From positions 124,001-188,000 of the forward strand of contig JAJTUP010000018.1 in NCBI GenBank assembly GCA_021399435.1: DNA of 64,000 bases. Reading direction: 5' to 3'. Both the position numbers and the translations under genes were made by a program. How positions within the stretch are numbered: position 1 is the first letter of the stretch; every line of letters begins with the position of its first letter. Below, piece after piece: positions 1 through 10,863 of the stretch. Origin of the DNA: Diaporthe sp. PMI_573 (lineage: Eukaryota; Ascomycota; Sordariomycetes; Diaporthales; Diaporthaceae). Below the pieces are notes generated by a model that searched no databases, was not told where the DNA came from, and was given only the letters and a program-made list of their open reading frames with translations.

Positions 1-455
1 TAGAATAGTCCTCTCCAAATCTGTCACATGAGGCGCATCCTGACCGATCCTTAAGTCAACGCCAGCATTATGCATCACGCTCACGACTCTAGTCCTCTCC
101 ATGAAGTCAACCAGCGTCTTCTTCCTCGACCCTCGGTGTGGAGGATCGTCCACTTTTACAATCGACAGCTTTGGTAGATCTGTGGCCTTGGAAGAAGTGA
201 GCTTGCGACGCTGGTGCGCGATTTGAAGCTGGGACAAAACCTCCCTCGCGAAGGCAATGTGAAAGAGGATGCACTGGCTTATACCACGAAAGTCGCTTGA
301 AACCAAGCACAAAGCTTTCAGCGCAGCCTTCCCTTCCAGAGCACCGGGAGTCTGAAGTCCGGAATGCTGTTGGTATGTTCAGGCAAGTGACAGCAGACGC
401 AAAAGTGCTCGAAAATTTGCATCCAGATCTCGTGGGGTAGGGAAGGGGCGGCCAT
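1..455 (-). CDS. F-box-like protein, N-terminal part, runs off left edge, probable frameshift
   Basis: Reading leftwards from an ATG at 455, the first residues are MAAPSLPHEIWMQIFEHFC, which matches the start of an F-box (LPxEIwxxIfxxfc). Such proteins recruit substrates to SCF ubiquitin ligases. That frame meets a stop near 320. A second frame on the same strand is open from about 375 to the window edge and contains KALCLVSSDFRGISQCILFH, which resembles the region after the F-box in fungal F-box proteins (ALxxLCLVSRRLRDIAQxxLxH). The two frames differ by one base near 350-375, so this is either a frameshifted copy or a short splice I cannot place. The rest of the gene lies outside the window, so the C-terminal substrate-binding part cannot be judged. 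Confidence 0.5.
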
Positions 456-1030
456 TGTGATTGCTTCTAGCTTCGGTCTGGCTTGGGTTTCGTATATGGA
501 CGCGGACTGGTGGAATGTCGGAATTGTTGTTTATAGTTGCCAGGGGCTTGCACAATGTTTGACTCTGAGGACTGATTGAGGATCTTTATATGATTACTGG
601 CAGTTTGAGGCCTCATATGAGTATCTACGTATGCTCTGTGTTATAATGTCTTTTAGACCTCAATGGATTCGGACCGGCATGTTATCGTTGGTATAGTAGA
701 GGGCATTGTGTTGGAGGCCCATTGTCTGTTTCCGTTCTGACTTTCAAAGTTGTGCTCGGTATTGGCAGGTTATTCATAGGTAACAACGGTTTTGTGCGAC
801 TGCTACCTAAATCAGATGTCGCTCCTTCGCTTTCCATTGTATTGGCCGGGCACACCAGCGGATCAATTCTCCACTGCTATTCAAGAGTGTCGAAGCTTGG
901 GTTGTTAAGGCCGATTTCATGTAAGCAGCAGTAAGACAACTTAATGTCTAAGCAAGGCTATAACATGATTGCTTTACTGTCTCCAAATAGCGATGTGTTT
1001 ACACTCATTTGCATACTTCACCACCAAATT
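456..1030. other. Intergenic region, no gene recognised
   Basis: This stretch has normal base composition and lies upstream of the F-box-like gene. It holds no coding pattern I recognise. From about 1030 the composition changes abruptly to AT-rich. Confidence 0.5.
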
Positions 1031-1862
1031 CGCGCTAGTGATACTTTTATATTAACCTACAATTAAGTTATACACACGTTACCATTTTACTATTATATTA
1101 CAGTTTTCTTAATAAATACTAGTTTAATTTAATTAAATATAATATTAAAAAACAAAGATATTTACAGCTATTTATTATTAAATTTAATATATTTTTATTA
1201 TATATAATGGTTAACTATTATAAAGATCTATTATACCTATATAAGCGAGCTTCCTAGGCTTAATTCCTATAGATTATAATAGCAGTTAACTTATATTAAT
1301 TAATTTACCTTACTTAGATTTATAATAGTTATAAGCCTAGCTTTAACCTAAATCCCTTAACTTATAATAATTTAAAGTATATTTAGTATTAACTAATAGC
1401 TTAAAATTTATTCATACTAGCTATATATTCTTTTAAGACTAGAAAAGCTTTTTATAATAATATATTTAATTCTATTATTACTCTTTAGTTAAAGAAATTT
1501 AAGAAATAATTCATCTAAACTATAAAGCTTAGTAAATCTATTAATTTGGCTTTTTAAAATACTTTTTACTTAATAGTTTACTTACTTAGAAAAAGGTAAA
1601 TATTAAAATTAGGACTTTAAAGATCTTGGTATTAGAAAACTTTTATACTATTTATAAAAGAGAATAGCTTAAAGCTAAGTAAGCCTTTTAAGGAAAATAT
1701 TATATAAAATTTTAAGTAATAAATATAAATAAGAAGCTAAGATTTCTTTACTTTTAATAACTATTTCAAGCTATAAAAACTTAGTATAAACTTAGGTTAA
1801 CTATACTATTAATAAATCATTATGTAGTTTAGCTTAAACTTAAGTACTTATTAAAGTATTAT
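1030..1862. repeat. AT-rich, RIP-like degraded repeat sequence
   Basis: The stretch is almost wholly A/T, with dense TA dinucleotides and stops in every frame. This is the composition left by heavy RIP of an old transposon. No motif of an identifiable element survives. Confidence 0.65.
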
Positions 1863-2218
1863 TGTTGGGCGCTGTTATAAATCACCCCCCCCCCGCTTGC
1901 CCCCACCCCCCCCTTGTCCTTCTGCTTTCTCTTCTCGTCCTATAGAGAGGATCTATCCTAGCCAAACGAATAGGAAGCTTACTCAAAGCCCTCCGTTTAG
2001 CAGAAAAACCCACTTGTCAGAAAAGCCTCAGGGCTATTCCTAAGAGGGACATTCGGGCCCGTTTTTCTTAGGTCATTTCCTTCTAAATTCCTCACCGCCG
2101 GAGGAATTAACCCTCCGACATCCCTAGTCCCTATTTGTATATATATAGAGTCATCCTTTCCCCTCGATAGTTAGTTAGTTCTTCAGTCAGATCAATTTTT
2201 TGCCTCCTACACCTAACA
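1863..2218 (+). repeat. Candidate LTR (TGTTGGGCGCTG ... CACCTAACA)
   Basis: The segment begins TGTTGGG and ends CCTAACA, a TG...CA pair with partly inverted ends. Inside are a C-tract near 1886 and a TATA-like run near 2135-2150 followed by GTTAGTTAGTT, an arrangement often seen in fungal Copia/Gypsy LTRs. I saw no target-site duplication and no second copy in the window, so the call is tentative. The sequence after it (2219-2660) contains the perfect hairpin CGCCTGTT/AACAGGCG near 2295-2320 but no identifiable gene. Confidence 0.35.
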
Positions 2219-2660
2219 TGCCCCCTCTCCTCTACATATGTCCTCTATGAGGTGTTGAAGAAATTCTCGTCTTCTATCCTCTTCTCTTCCACCGCCTGTT
2301 TGGTGTTTCTAACAGGCGCAGTGTTTTGGTCCGGGAAGCATGTGGTAGCTTTCCCATAGGGGTATAAGTACCGCCCTCCGTAGCCACTCTTTAGACCCTT
2401 CTCCGCTTAGAATTCAATCCTTTTAAGTCTCTTAGTTTTTAGTATAAACGTGTATATTTAGTCTTTATCTAGTTAAGCCTAATACTCCCTTGTACCCTAC
2501 GCTTGCATAACCTCTTTATTTTCCTTCTCGGCTCTTTTTCGTATTAGAGACCCTATAGTTTAGCTTGTCTTTACGCTATTATATTTTAGTAAAATATCTA
2601 CTATATTAGTTTAGTAGCCTGTTTTTACTAGTAATCTAACCTAGGTATAAACTAGACTAT

Positions 2661-3132
2661 TGTAATGATCAAGGTTTCTTGGGTCCTCTAAACCGTAGAT
2701 CGGGGTTTATGTCCAAGGTACGTAACAAGGCGGTTGATTGAGCAATGGGGTTTCTGACAATGATCACAAGCTAATGAAGCTATTCAAGAGTGAATACTTA
2801 GATTGACTGCTGAAGAGCTGTCCCTGCTATCTAGCTATCTGGTAATGAGCGTGTCTTATATGTCCATCTCTTCAGCCTGGCTCACGAGGCTCACTTGGCT
2901 CACTGGTGATCCAGTGATCCTGGTGATCCAGTTGGCTCACTTGGCTCACTTGGCTCACTGCCCTGCTGGTGATCCAAGTGATCCATCCTTAGGTAAGCGA
3001 GTGTCCTAGGTCACGTGCACCAATGGTCGTGCCTCTTCCTGCAGGCCTAGCCAGCTGGCCTGTGGGGTTTTACCTGCGCCTCCAGGGGACCAACAGTCGT
3101 ACCCTGGTTCTATTCCTGTCACGTTCGTGACA
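2661..3132 (+). mobile_element. Solo LTR with 5-bp target-site duplication
   Basis: The element starts TGTAATGATC and ends GTTCGTGACA (TG...CA). It is flanked on both sides by ACTAT (2656-2660 and 3133-3137), the 5-bp duplication expected of an LTR-retrotransposon integration. No internal region is present, so this is a solo LTR left by LTR-LTR recombination. Inside (about 2880-2985) are tandem copies of TTGGCTCAC and GTGATCCAG. Its interior resembles the LTR-like arms at 20605-21077 and 22625-23103, which share the ATACTTAGATT and TATATGT blocks in the same order, so they belong to one LTR superfamily. Confidence 0.8.
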
Positions 3133-3429
3133 ACTATAGTATTAAAATCCTTTAGTATATAAGATAGGTAAGAGACTACCTGCTAGTAACCTTGCTCTCT
3201 TAAACTATTAGGAATTATACTTTATATATTAGGAAGCCCTCTAATTAGACTACAGTTTAGGTTGCTTACTATCTAGGAAGAAGTATAATAAATATAATAG
3301 CTTAAAAGTATAAGTAATACTAAGTATATTATCTTTATATTTTAAGAAACCTATTTTCTCCTATAATATTAAGGAATACTTTCCTATCTTAAAGTTTATT
3401 AACCTAATCTAAGTTTACTAGTATATTAT
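3133..3429. repeat. AT-rich degraded sequence between two repeats
   Basis: This is TA-rich sequence with stops in all frames. No gene or element was recognised. Confidence 0.5.
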
Positions 3430-3930
3430 TGTTAAACGGAAACGCTCGATTCAAGGAGTTACCCTAGACTTGGCACTAGATTTTCTCTATGTGCCAATGG
3501 GGCGTGCACGCCGGGAGATGAGTTTGGTGGCCGTGAGTCGATTTTTTGGGCTGTTGTAAGACCCTAACTTCGTACCTCTGTATTCCCCTTATTTCTTACC
3601 CAAAAAGCATGTAACCTAGTTCATTAGATAGCCTGTTTTCTGAAGTTTATCTGTACTTAGTTTGGTTACTGTCAGGGTTAGGGTTGGCTGGCTGTTTAAA
3701 GCCAAAGATGGTGGGTCTGGGGGCCGAATTTTCCGGCCTCGCCATTCCTGCACCAGAGCCAACCCACGCGTGCCCAGGGTTGAGACGATGTCGGAGGGAC
3801 TGTGAGGAGGGCTGACAGAAGCCCACTCAAATTCAATGCAAAGTTGTCCAAACCATTCTCAAGCATTCCACCAAGACCTCCAGTGCACCCTACTGCTACC
3901 TGACCATTCAATCCACTAACCTTCAGAATA
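3430..3930 (+). repeat. Dispersed ~500-bp repeat, copy 1
   Basis: The copy starts TGTTAAACGGAAACGC and ends CACTAACCTTCAGAATA. Two further copies lie at 24766-25302 (same orientation) and 20017-20538 (reverse). Copies share long near-identical blocks, including GTTACTGTCAGGGTTAGGGTT and GTCGGAGGGACTGTGAGG. They have normal GC inside AT-rich islands, so they look younger than their surroundings. The size would suit a solo LTR or a short non-autonomous element. I could not find matching direct flanks, so the class is unresolved. A 71-codon open frame on the minus strand recurs in copies but is not likely a gene. Confidence 0.75.
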
Positions 3931-5640
3931 AATATAAGATTTTATTAGATTAATAAATACTAGAGTATAAAACTTAATAATACTAAGATAGATAATAAGT
4001 ATAAATTCTGGTATAATCTAATTAGAGCTTATAATGCTTAGGCTTACTATTATATAATTATAAAAAGTATAATAAAATAGGTTTTAATATCTACTATATA
4101 GCTAGAGTTTTATAAATAGACTTATATTATTTAAATATATTTTAAAGATAATACTTAAAATATTATTAACTAAATAATAGCTTAAGACCAGCAAGCTAAG
4201 TACTATAGAAATATAAGAAAGAACTAATTAAAATAATAGATAAATAGTTTAGTTAACCCTTTTATTCTAGAGAGCAAAAGGCCAGAAAAGAATATATTAT
4301 AGGGTATAGTATTTTATAAAGCTAGTATAATTAACTTTTCTTAGCCGTCTATACTATAAGTACTAAACAAGCTTCTATCTCTTTTAAAGGCTAAAGGCAT
4401 AATCTTAACTTATTTTTCTATTATTATTATTTAATAACTTGTAACAGTATCTAATTAGAACCCAAATACTGCTTTTATGACCTTTATAGCCCTTTCAGAC
4501 CTTTTTTATTATCTCTTCTTTCTTCGCGTTAGACCCCTCTAGCAGTTTCCTCTCTCTCGTTTAGAAGGGCCAGAAGAACGCGCACCTATGCTCGGCTTGG
4601 TGTCCCGTTTTTAATATTTCTATAATAAGTAGTTCCTGTAATAAAAGTCGGCTATATAAGATTCTATACAAAGCCATTTAAGTCTTTAAAATCTAACAGT
4701 TAATTAAATAACTTAATAGATATTGTTATCTAATGAAAGCTTTCCTCTCCTATACATTTAAGACGCTACAATATATATAGCAGGCCTATATTATAATATA
4801 TATCTACCAAGCGCACAAAATTACAGGCTATTACTAATCCTTTCAGACCAAGGCAACCTGCCGCTATTAAAGTGGCTCCTCTAGCTTGCTTAAATTTAAA
4901 ATAGACTATACTTAAAGTAAAGGGCCCTTCTGCTAACTTTGCTAAGAATAGGTTTCTAGTCTGTTTTGTAGACTAAAATATAATTTAGTATAAAAGTATA
5001 AGATACTTTGAGAAGAGCAGAGAGTCTAAGCCTAGTACAGGTATAATTACATTTATAATATAATTCTTGTTAAATATTATAGTGGCCGCTATTATATCCT
5101 TAATAGCTAGCTGGTTTTAAAGGAAGGCAAAGAGTTTACAGCCTTTGGTAGAGACTAAATAATTAAATATATTAACAATTGTCCGAGCCGCTTACCTATA
5201 GCCCTCAACTGCCTTAAGACAACACTGTACATTTTTGTAATTGTTGATTATTAAAATAAATATAAGTATCTACTTAGTATCGACAATATGGGATTGGCTG
5301 TTTAACTTAATACCTTTGGTGATTTTTTTTAATTATCTCTTTTGCCCAGGTTTAGATTAGCTAGAAGCACTTGTTATAGGCACTTTTGGCTATTATGGCA
5401 ATATCTTTAAGAAGGCAGGCTCTCCAACTATATTGAGCGGCAAATGCCATAATGGCAAAGCCAATAGCTGATTAATATTTGGCAATAAGGATTACATGCT
5501 TCTAATAGTTATTTTCTTTAGAATCTAACTAGACCATAAGGCTTGCAAGATTTCGGCAATAATATTTTATAAAACAGGTATCTTTTACCAGATTGTTTAT
5601 ACAAATAGATATGGTGGAATTAACTTTTATCTATTCCTGA
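3931..5640. repeat. AT-rich, RIP-like degraded repeat island
   Basis: This is a long TA-rich stretch with stops in every frame. A less degraded patch at about 4440-4620 and fragments near 4820-4960 suggest remains of retroelement sequence, but no protein motif can be read with confidence. Confidence 0.6.
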
Positions 5641-6504
5641 TAATCTAAGTACCCGGGTGTTGCTTCTGCTCGGAGCTAGATATTTTCTGGAAACGCCGGA
5701 GCAGCTTTTGGAGCACCCAGATTAGATGCCCCGGTAGGAATCCTTTGTCCCTAGAGATGGCCCCTTGCTGCCATATTGTTAACCTATCGTAGCTAATGAT
5801 TATATCTAAGGCATTCTAAGCCTTTCTTGGAACATTTATTGCAAGTTAGTCTCTTAAAGTCGCATTAAATCCGTCGCCGTTTGTAGTTTACACAGCCTTT
5901 AATAAGGTCAGTACGCGGCGAGCGAGGCACACGGCAACAGCGCTCTCACCTTTCTCCCTACCCGAATTCTCAGCTAGTCTTGTCCGCAGAATCCTTTGAC
6001 CTCCTTTGGGCATCGCGGAACATGCTACCGGCAGTTGGTAATTGCAGATATACGTGTGTCGAGGTAGGCGCTCGTAGGGGGTTGGGTGTATAGAGAGCCG
6101 TTCTTCGGGGGGCGGGGCCGTCCAATTTGCACTATCAATTCGTCCGGCCTCCACCCAAGCTCCCGGACTTCCGGTCCGATCGGCTTCTGTAGCTGGACCA
6201 AAAGCCGGGAAAGGGAGTGCCCGCTGCAGCTATGTAACATGTCTAAGTCAACATTTAGACTACTTAGAGGCATTAAGGTGGCACATGCATGAACCCGCCA
6301 CCGTTGGTGTAATTGGTTCATAACATTGCATAGATCCCTTAAACGTATAGGCAGCTTGGGTGACATGCAAGCTGATGTGCTGATGTGATGGACTGGCGGA
6401 AGGCGACGGCATTGTTGCCTAAAGTGCGCTAATATCTGACCGTACTAATAATGACTTTCCTTCTCTTGAATGTCTGTTCCCATCAACTCCATTAAACATT
6501 CGCC
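5641..6504. other. Intergenic, no gene recognised
   Basis: Base composition returns to normal here. Short open frames on both strands overlap one another and show no family motifs. The last part (about 6370-6504) would be the former promoter of the dipeptidyl-peptidase pseudogene. Confidence 0.45.
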
Positions 6505-8944
6505 ATGGAGGAAGAATACATCAAGAGAGCTGCGGTATCGCCGCATTGGCTTCCTGGCGGGAGTTCATTCTGGTACCGCCATTACCTTTCTCCTGGGAAA
6601 TCTGAATTCATACTCGTCGATTGTGTCGATCAGACCCGCAGACTGGCTTTCAACCATGAGGGTCTCGCCGACGCGCTGAGAAGTCAAGCCGAATCGGCAG
6701 AGCTTGAACAGGAGATAAGCCCAAACTCGCTGCCCTTCACTTGGTTTGAGTTTTCGCCAGACAGATCGTCGGCACGCTTTATTTGGAATAAGAGAAAATG
6801 GGAATATGGCCCCGACAACCTTCTCAGAGAGTGGGACGGTAGCTTCAATCAAGCCCGAGACCAGCTTCTCGCCAAGGAACAACCCTCTCGGTCCGGAAGC
6901 CAAGCTACGACGGTCACATTTGCCAATCACACCGATGGGCGTCTTTCGATCTATTGGATCGACTTCGACAGCAAAGCAAAGTTTTATAACAAAGTCAGTC
7001 AAGGACAGTCGCACGAGCAGCAAACATATTCAGGTCATGTTTGGAAACTCGTCAACGAGGAGACACTGAAATCAAAGCAATATACGTTGCTCCGGACGAA
7101 AGTGAAGACTTTATTGTCATCGATGAGAGTACCATGGCAGAGGCAACATCCAAGAGCAGCAATGATGACAGTGATTGTGTGCATGTCCCTGAATCTGAAT
7201 CACAAACTAGGGATCGGAAGAACACTCAATCTGCGACCAATTCCGTCTCGGTGCAAGACCACAATGTGTGGCTCACAGATGACAAAGGCCGCGAGACGAA
7301 GCTATCATCTAATGGTAGCAGGGAAACCCCGTACGATGATTCGAAAATCTTCCTGTCCCCTGACAAGAGATTTGTCGTTGTGTGGCAGTACACGCCGGAG
7401 GAGGAGCACGTGCTGCACCTCCGAGAGTCAGCGCCTGCCGACCAACTTGAGCCAAAGGTGCGGACAGTCCGGTACCTGAAACCAGGTGATCGCGTCAGGG
7501 TCGACCGTCCTCGACTGTTCGATCTGGACTCCAAGCGTGAGGTGGCTACTAGCGACGTCTTGTTCGACAATCCATATGAAATCGAGGACATCGGCTGGAG
7601 TGCGGACCGCTCAGAATATCGTTTTATACTCAATGAGCGCGGTCATGAGCATCTACGTCTAATAGGAATCAAAAAGACTGGCGAGGTCAGAGCTTTGATC
7701 GAGGAGAAGAGTGAAACCTTTATCGACTACTCCAGCAAGCTCTATTATTGCCTGATCGAGGGCACGAACAGCATGCTATGGGCTAGCGAGCGAGATGGAT
7801 TCAACCACTTATACCTCTTTGACTTGAAGAGCGGCTAGTTGAGGAATCGAATTACGAGAGGGGAATGGAATGTTTATTTAGTCACGAAAATTGACGAGAA
7901 GAATCAGCGGATCTGGTTTCAAGCATATGGCATGGCCGTTGATCAAGACCCCTACTACGCGCACTTGGCATGCGTTGACTTTGATGGAAATAACCTCAAG
8001 ATTCTCACCGAGGGCGACGGGGATCATCGATGGACGTTGTCTCCTGATTGTCGCTATTTTATCGATATATGGTCCCGGGTTGACCTTCTACCTTAGTCTG
8101 TTTTGAGAAATTTGGACACGGGAGAAAAGATTTTGGATTTGGAGGGGAAAGCAGACGACGTCGATGTACTACTTGCGAAGGGATGGGCGGCTCCAGAAAG
8201 GTTCACAGCTCCTGGACGAGACAACGAGACTGCAATCTATGGTTTAATAATCCGCCCCTCGGATTTTGATCCATCAAAGAAGTACCCCATTCTTGAGGAT
8301 ATATATGCTGGCCCTTATGACTTTCACATACCAAAAAAAGTTCTCAGCTTTATCCAAACGGCGGCAATGGGCAGACCAGGGATATGTGGTGGTTATGCTA
8401 GACGGAATGGGTGCGAACTAGCGCTCGAAAAATTTCCACGACGTTTGCTACAAGAACCTCAAAGACGCGGGACTCCCAGACCGCATCGCATGGATCAAAG
8501 CAGCAGCCGAGACCCGTCCGTGGATGGACATAACTCGTGTCGGTATAATGGGAGGCTCAGCTGGAGGTCAGAGCGCGGCGGCCGCACTTATACACCATGG
8601 GGAGTTTTATCAGGCTGCGATCGCCGACTCGGGCTGTCATGATAACCGGATGGATAATATCTGGTGGAATGAGCAGTGGATGGGATATCCCGTTGATTAG
8701 TCATATGAGGATTTGTCGAACGTGGCTTATGCCAAAAAGCTGAAGGGGGGCTCTGATGCTGATTGTGGGCGAACTTGACGAGAATGTTGATTCTGCGTCA
8801 ACTTTCCAGTTGATCAAGGCTCTCAACGATGAGGATAAGGACTATGAATTTCTGTTTATACCTGGTGGCGAGCATTGCAGCGGTCGGTTGAAGTTCGCTC
8901 TTCGGCGACAGGAGGAGTTTTTCAGACGTCATCTACGTCCATGA
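6505..8944 (+). pseudogene. Dipeptidyl-peptidase / prolyl-oligopeptidase family (S9) pseudogene
   Basis: The translated pieces follow one S9 peptidase in order. The N-terminal beta-propeller part begins MEEEYIKRAAVSPHWLPGGS at 6505. The C-terminal hydrolase part has the nucleophile elbow GGSAGGQS (near 8551-8575), an acidic loop VGELDENVD (near 8763), and a histidine context GGEHCSG (near 8866). An intact protein would cleave dipeptides from peptide N-termini; no signal peptide or membrane anchor is visible. The gene is broken many times: the reading frame changes near 7060, 8360 and 8750, and in-frame TAG stops occur at 7836-7838, 8094-8096, near 8430 and near 8698. Two of these stops fit CAG-to-TAG and another TGG-to-TAG, so RIP-type decay spilling from the repeat island is likely. 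Broken copies that retain recognisable sequence over the whole length imply recent inactivation. Confidence 0.85.
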
Positions 8945-9170
8945 ACTCGGTCAGAACGTGAATGTGGTATTGTGTGGCATTTTCCTTAATTGAAAGTGGT
9001 ACTAGACATGAACTTTAGTAGAGGAGGGCAGGCTTTTCATGATGAAACAATATCTAGAAACGAAAACAAGCCAATACATACTATGAGAGAAATTATAAGT
9101 AACAACAAGATTGGTGAAATGTTAGCCTTGCTTTATGATCACAAATCCCAATGTATTCTCCGCTTTGCGA

Positions 9171-10448
9171 TTAGTCAAGCGCTACAATTTGGTCGCCTTG
9201 ACCGTCGCGAATGAATGTCTCGAGGCCCAATTCTTTGAGTATCTTCAGAAAAGGCTTCGGCGGAAGCTGCTCCACATTGGCCATCCTCCGCACATCCCAC
9301 TCCCCATCCGCAATCAGCATTGCAGCGGCAACAGGGGGCAGGCCCGCCATATGGAGACCGGCGTTAGATCCGACCTCTTCATACGCGTACTTGTGCTCGG
9401 TGGTAATATAGAGGAAAACCTCCTTCTCCTCGCCTCCTCGAAAGCCCTTCACAATGGTGCCGATACACGTCTTGCCCTCGTATTTCACGGCGAGCGACGC
9501 CGGTTCCGGAAGGCAGGCCTTAACCACTTTGAGTGGCACGACTTCGACACCTTCGTCTGTTACCACAGGCTTTTCTGACAGGAGACCGAGGTTGTTCAAG
9601 ACTGTGAACACGTGGACGAAGTGGTCGTCTAGGGCAACCCAGAAGCGCACGTCCGCGTACGGATAGTCCCTCGCGAGCGAGTGCAGCTCGTCATGTCCAC
9701 AAAGGTACGTCTTGTTCACTCCGACGCCGGGCAAATCGTACTCCCGACTGACCTCAAACATCGCGTTGGCCTGCCATTTCCCGCCCTGCCAAGTGTAGAC
9801 CCTGTCGGTGTACTCGCGGAAATTGATCTCGGCATTGAAGCCCGTAGCGAAGTAACGTCCGTGGCTCGAGCAATCAACGTCAACAACATCTATGGCGGTG
9901 ATCTTGTCTAGGTATTCATCCGCCGCAAGGCGTACATAGGCATTGACCACTCCTGGGTCGGATCCAACGCCGAGTATGGCTGTGATGCCCTTCTCCTTGC
10001 AGGTGGAACTCCGCCTCCACTCATGGTTTGCGTACCACGGTGGCGGCTCGGAGTTCGTATGCTTTTCCTCATGAACCGCAGTGTCAATATATGCGACCTC
10101 TGTCTCGATGCAGGCGTCCAGGACTGTCATGTTTGCAAAGGTGGAGCCCACGTTGATGACAATGCCACTGCGTGTGCTGCGGATAAGCGCCCTGACCGCG
10201 TCGGCGTCAACGGCGTTGAGATAATGCGCTTCGAGAGCTCCGGGCTCCTTGAGCATCTTATTCTCGATTATGTAGGCAACAATCTCGTCGCATTTCGCCT
10301 TGGTACGTGAAGCGACGTGTATGTCCCCGAGCACGCCGTTGTTCTCGGCGCACTTCTGCGCGACGATGCGCCCAACGCCGCCGGCGCCGATTATCAGCAC
10401 GTTTCTTTTCATTCGGAAGTCTCTGCTCGTTGTCTTGGATAAAGACAT
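9171..10448 (-). CDS. Carboxynorspermidine synthase / saccharopine dehydrogenase-like reductase
   Basis: This single-exon protein has about 425 residues from the ATG at 10448 (a later ATG at 10412 also possible). It starts with a Rossmann fold (NVLIIGAGGVGRIVAQKCAE) followed by HVASRTKAKCDEI. Its C-terminal half contains KTCIGTIVKGFRGGEEKEVF and YAYEEVGSNAGLHMAGLPPV. These blocks match bacterial carboxynorspermidine synthase (about 400-414 residues) more closely than Lys1/Lys9. Family members use NADPH to reduce the imine formed between an aldehyde and an amine, joining the two by a C-N bond. The gene is divergent from the A-T-R carboxylate reductase at 10864, which would release an aldehyde. 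The natural inference is that this enzyme couples that aldehyde to an amine. The substrate is unknown. No frameshift or stop was seen. Confidence 0.85.
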   Translation of the reverse strand: MSLSKTTSRDFRMKRNVLIIGAGGVGRIVAQKCAENNGVLGDIHVASRTKAKCDEIVAYIIENKMLKEPGALEAHYLNAVDADAVRALIRSTRSGIVINVGSTFANMTVLDACIETEVAYIDTAVHEEKHTNSEPPPWYANHEWRRSSTCKEKGITAILGVGSDPGVVNAYVRLAADEYLDKITAIDVVDVDCSSHGRYFATGFNAEINFREYTDRVYTWQGGKWQANAMFEVSREYDLPGVGVNKTYLCGHDELHSLARDYPYADVRFWVALDDHFVHVFTVLNNLGLLSEKPVVTDEGVEVVPLKVVKACLPEPASLAVKYEGKTCIGTIVKGFRGGEEKEVFLYITTEHKYAYEEVGSNAGLHMAGLPPVAAAMLIADGEWDVRRMANVEQLPPKPFLKILKELGLETFIRDGQGDQIVALD

Positions 10449-10863
10449 TGTGATGATCAACTTGTTACGGATGTATGCTTGACAAAGCCGGACTAGTGTC
10501 GCTGACCTTGGTAGTCTGTGTTGTTTCTCTTGCAAAGATACGTTGGGAATCCACTGCGCAGTGTGGTACTAATGAATGGAGAGTGCTCGGGGTCAAAAGA
10601 GGGCTGGCAATAGTGAATACTCCGCACTTCGGTCTTGGAAAAAGAGTCACGCTGTGGTTCTCGAGCGAGCTTGTCTCTCCTACTCACCCCTCCCGCCCTC
10701 CTCAATGTGCTCTAGATATTTTATGACATGTCATCGGCAGGGTGTGTGATAAGCCTAACTTGGCTTGCTACCCCTCACTAGTAGCTGAACAATCCTTCTC
10801 ACATCACGATCCCTCGTAGAACATCCATCGACGACTTCAGTGCAATCTCAAGTACTTACTATA
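10449..10863. promoter_or_regulatory. Shared divergent promoter of reductase and A-T-R gene
   Basis: These 415 bp separate two start codons pointing away from each other. Sequence near 10720 (CTAGATATTTTATGAC) is TATA-like. Sharing one short intergenic region suggests co-expression of the two enzymes. No specific operator was recognised. Confidence 0.5.

Noticed and set aside
1883..1910. C-tract that might be a regulatory element
   Set aside because: A long C run beside a candidate LTR is more likely simple repeat or assembly noise.
2880..2985. Tandem TTGGCTCAC units as a possible CRISPR-like or satellite array
   Set aside because: The units are short, contiguous, have no spacers and sit wholly inside a solo LTR.
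3696..3911. Short open frame conserved between repeat copies (also near 25066-25287)
   Set aside because: It is conserved only because the repeat is conserved; there is no protein motif and the reading frame is not kept in all copies.
6025..6366. 113-codon open frame on the minus strand
   Set aside because: It overlaps two other open frames on both strands and shows no family motif.
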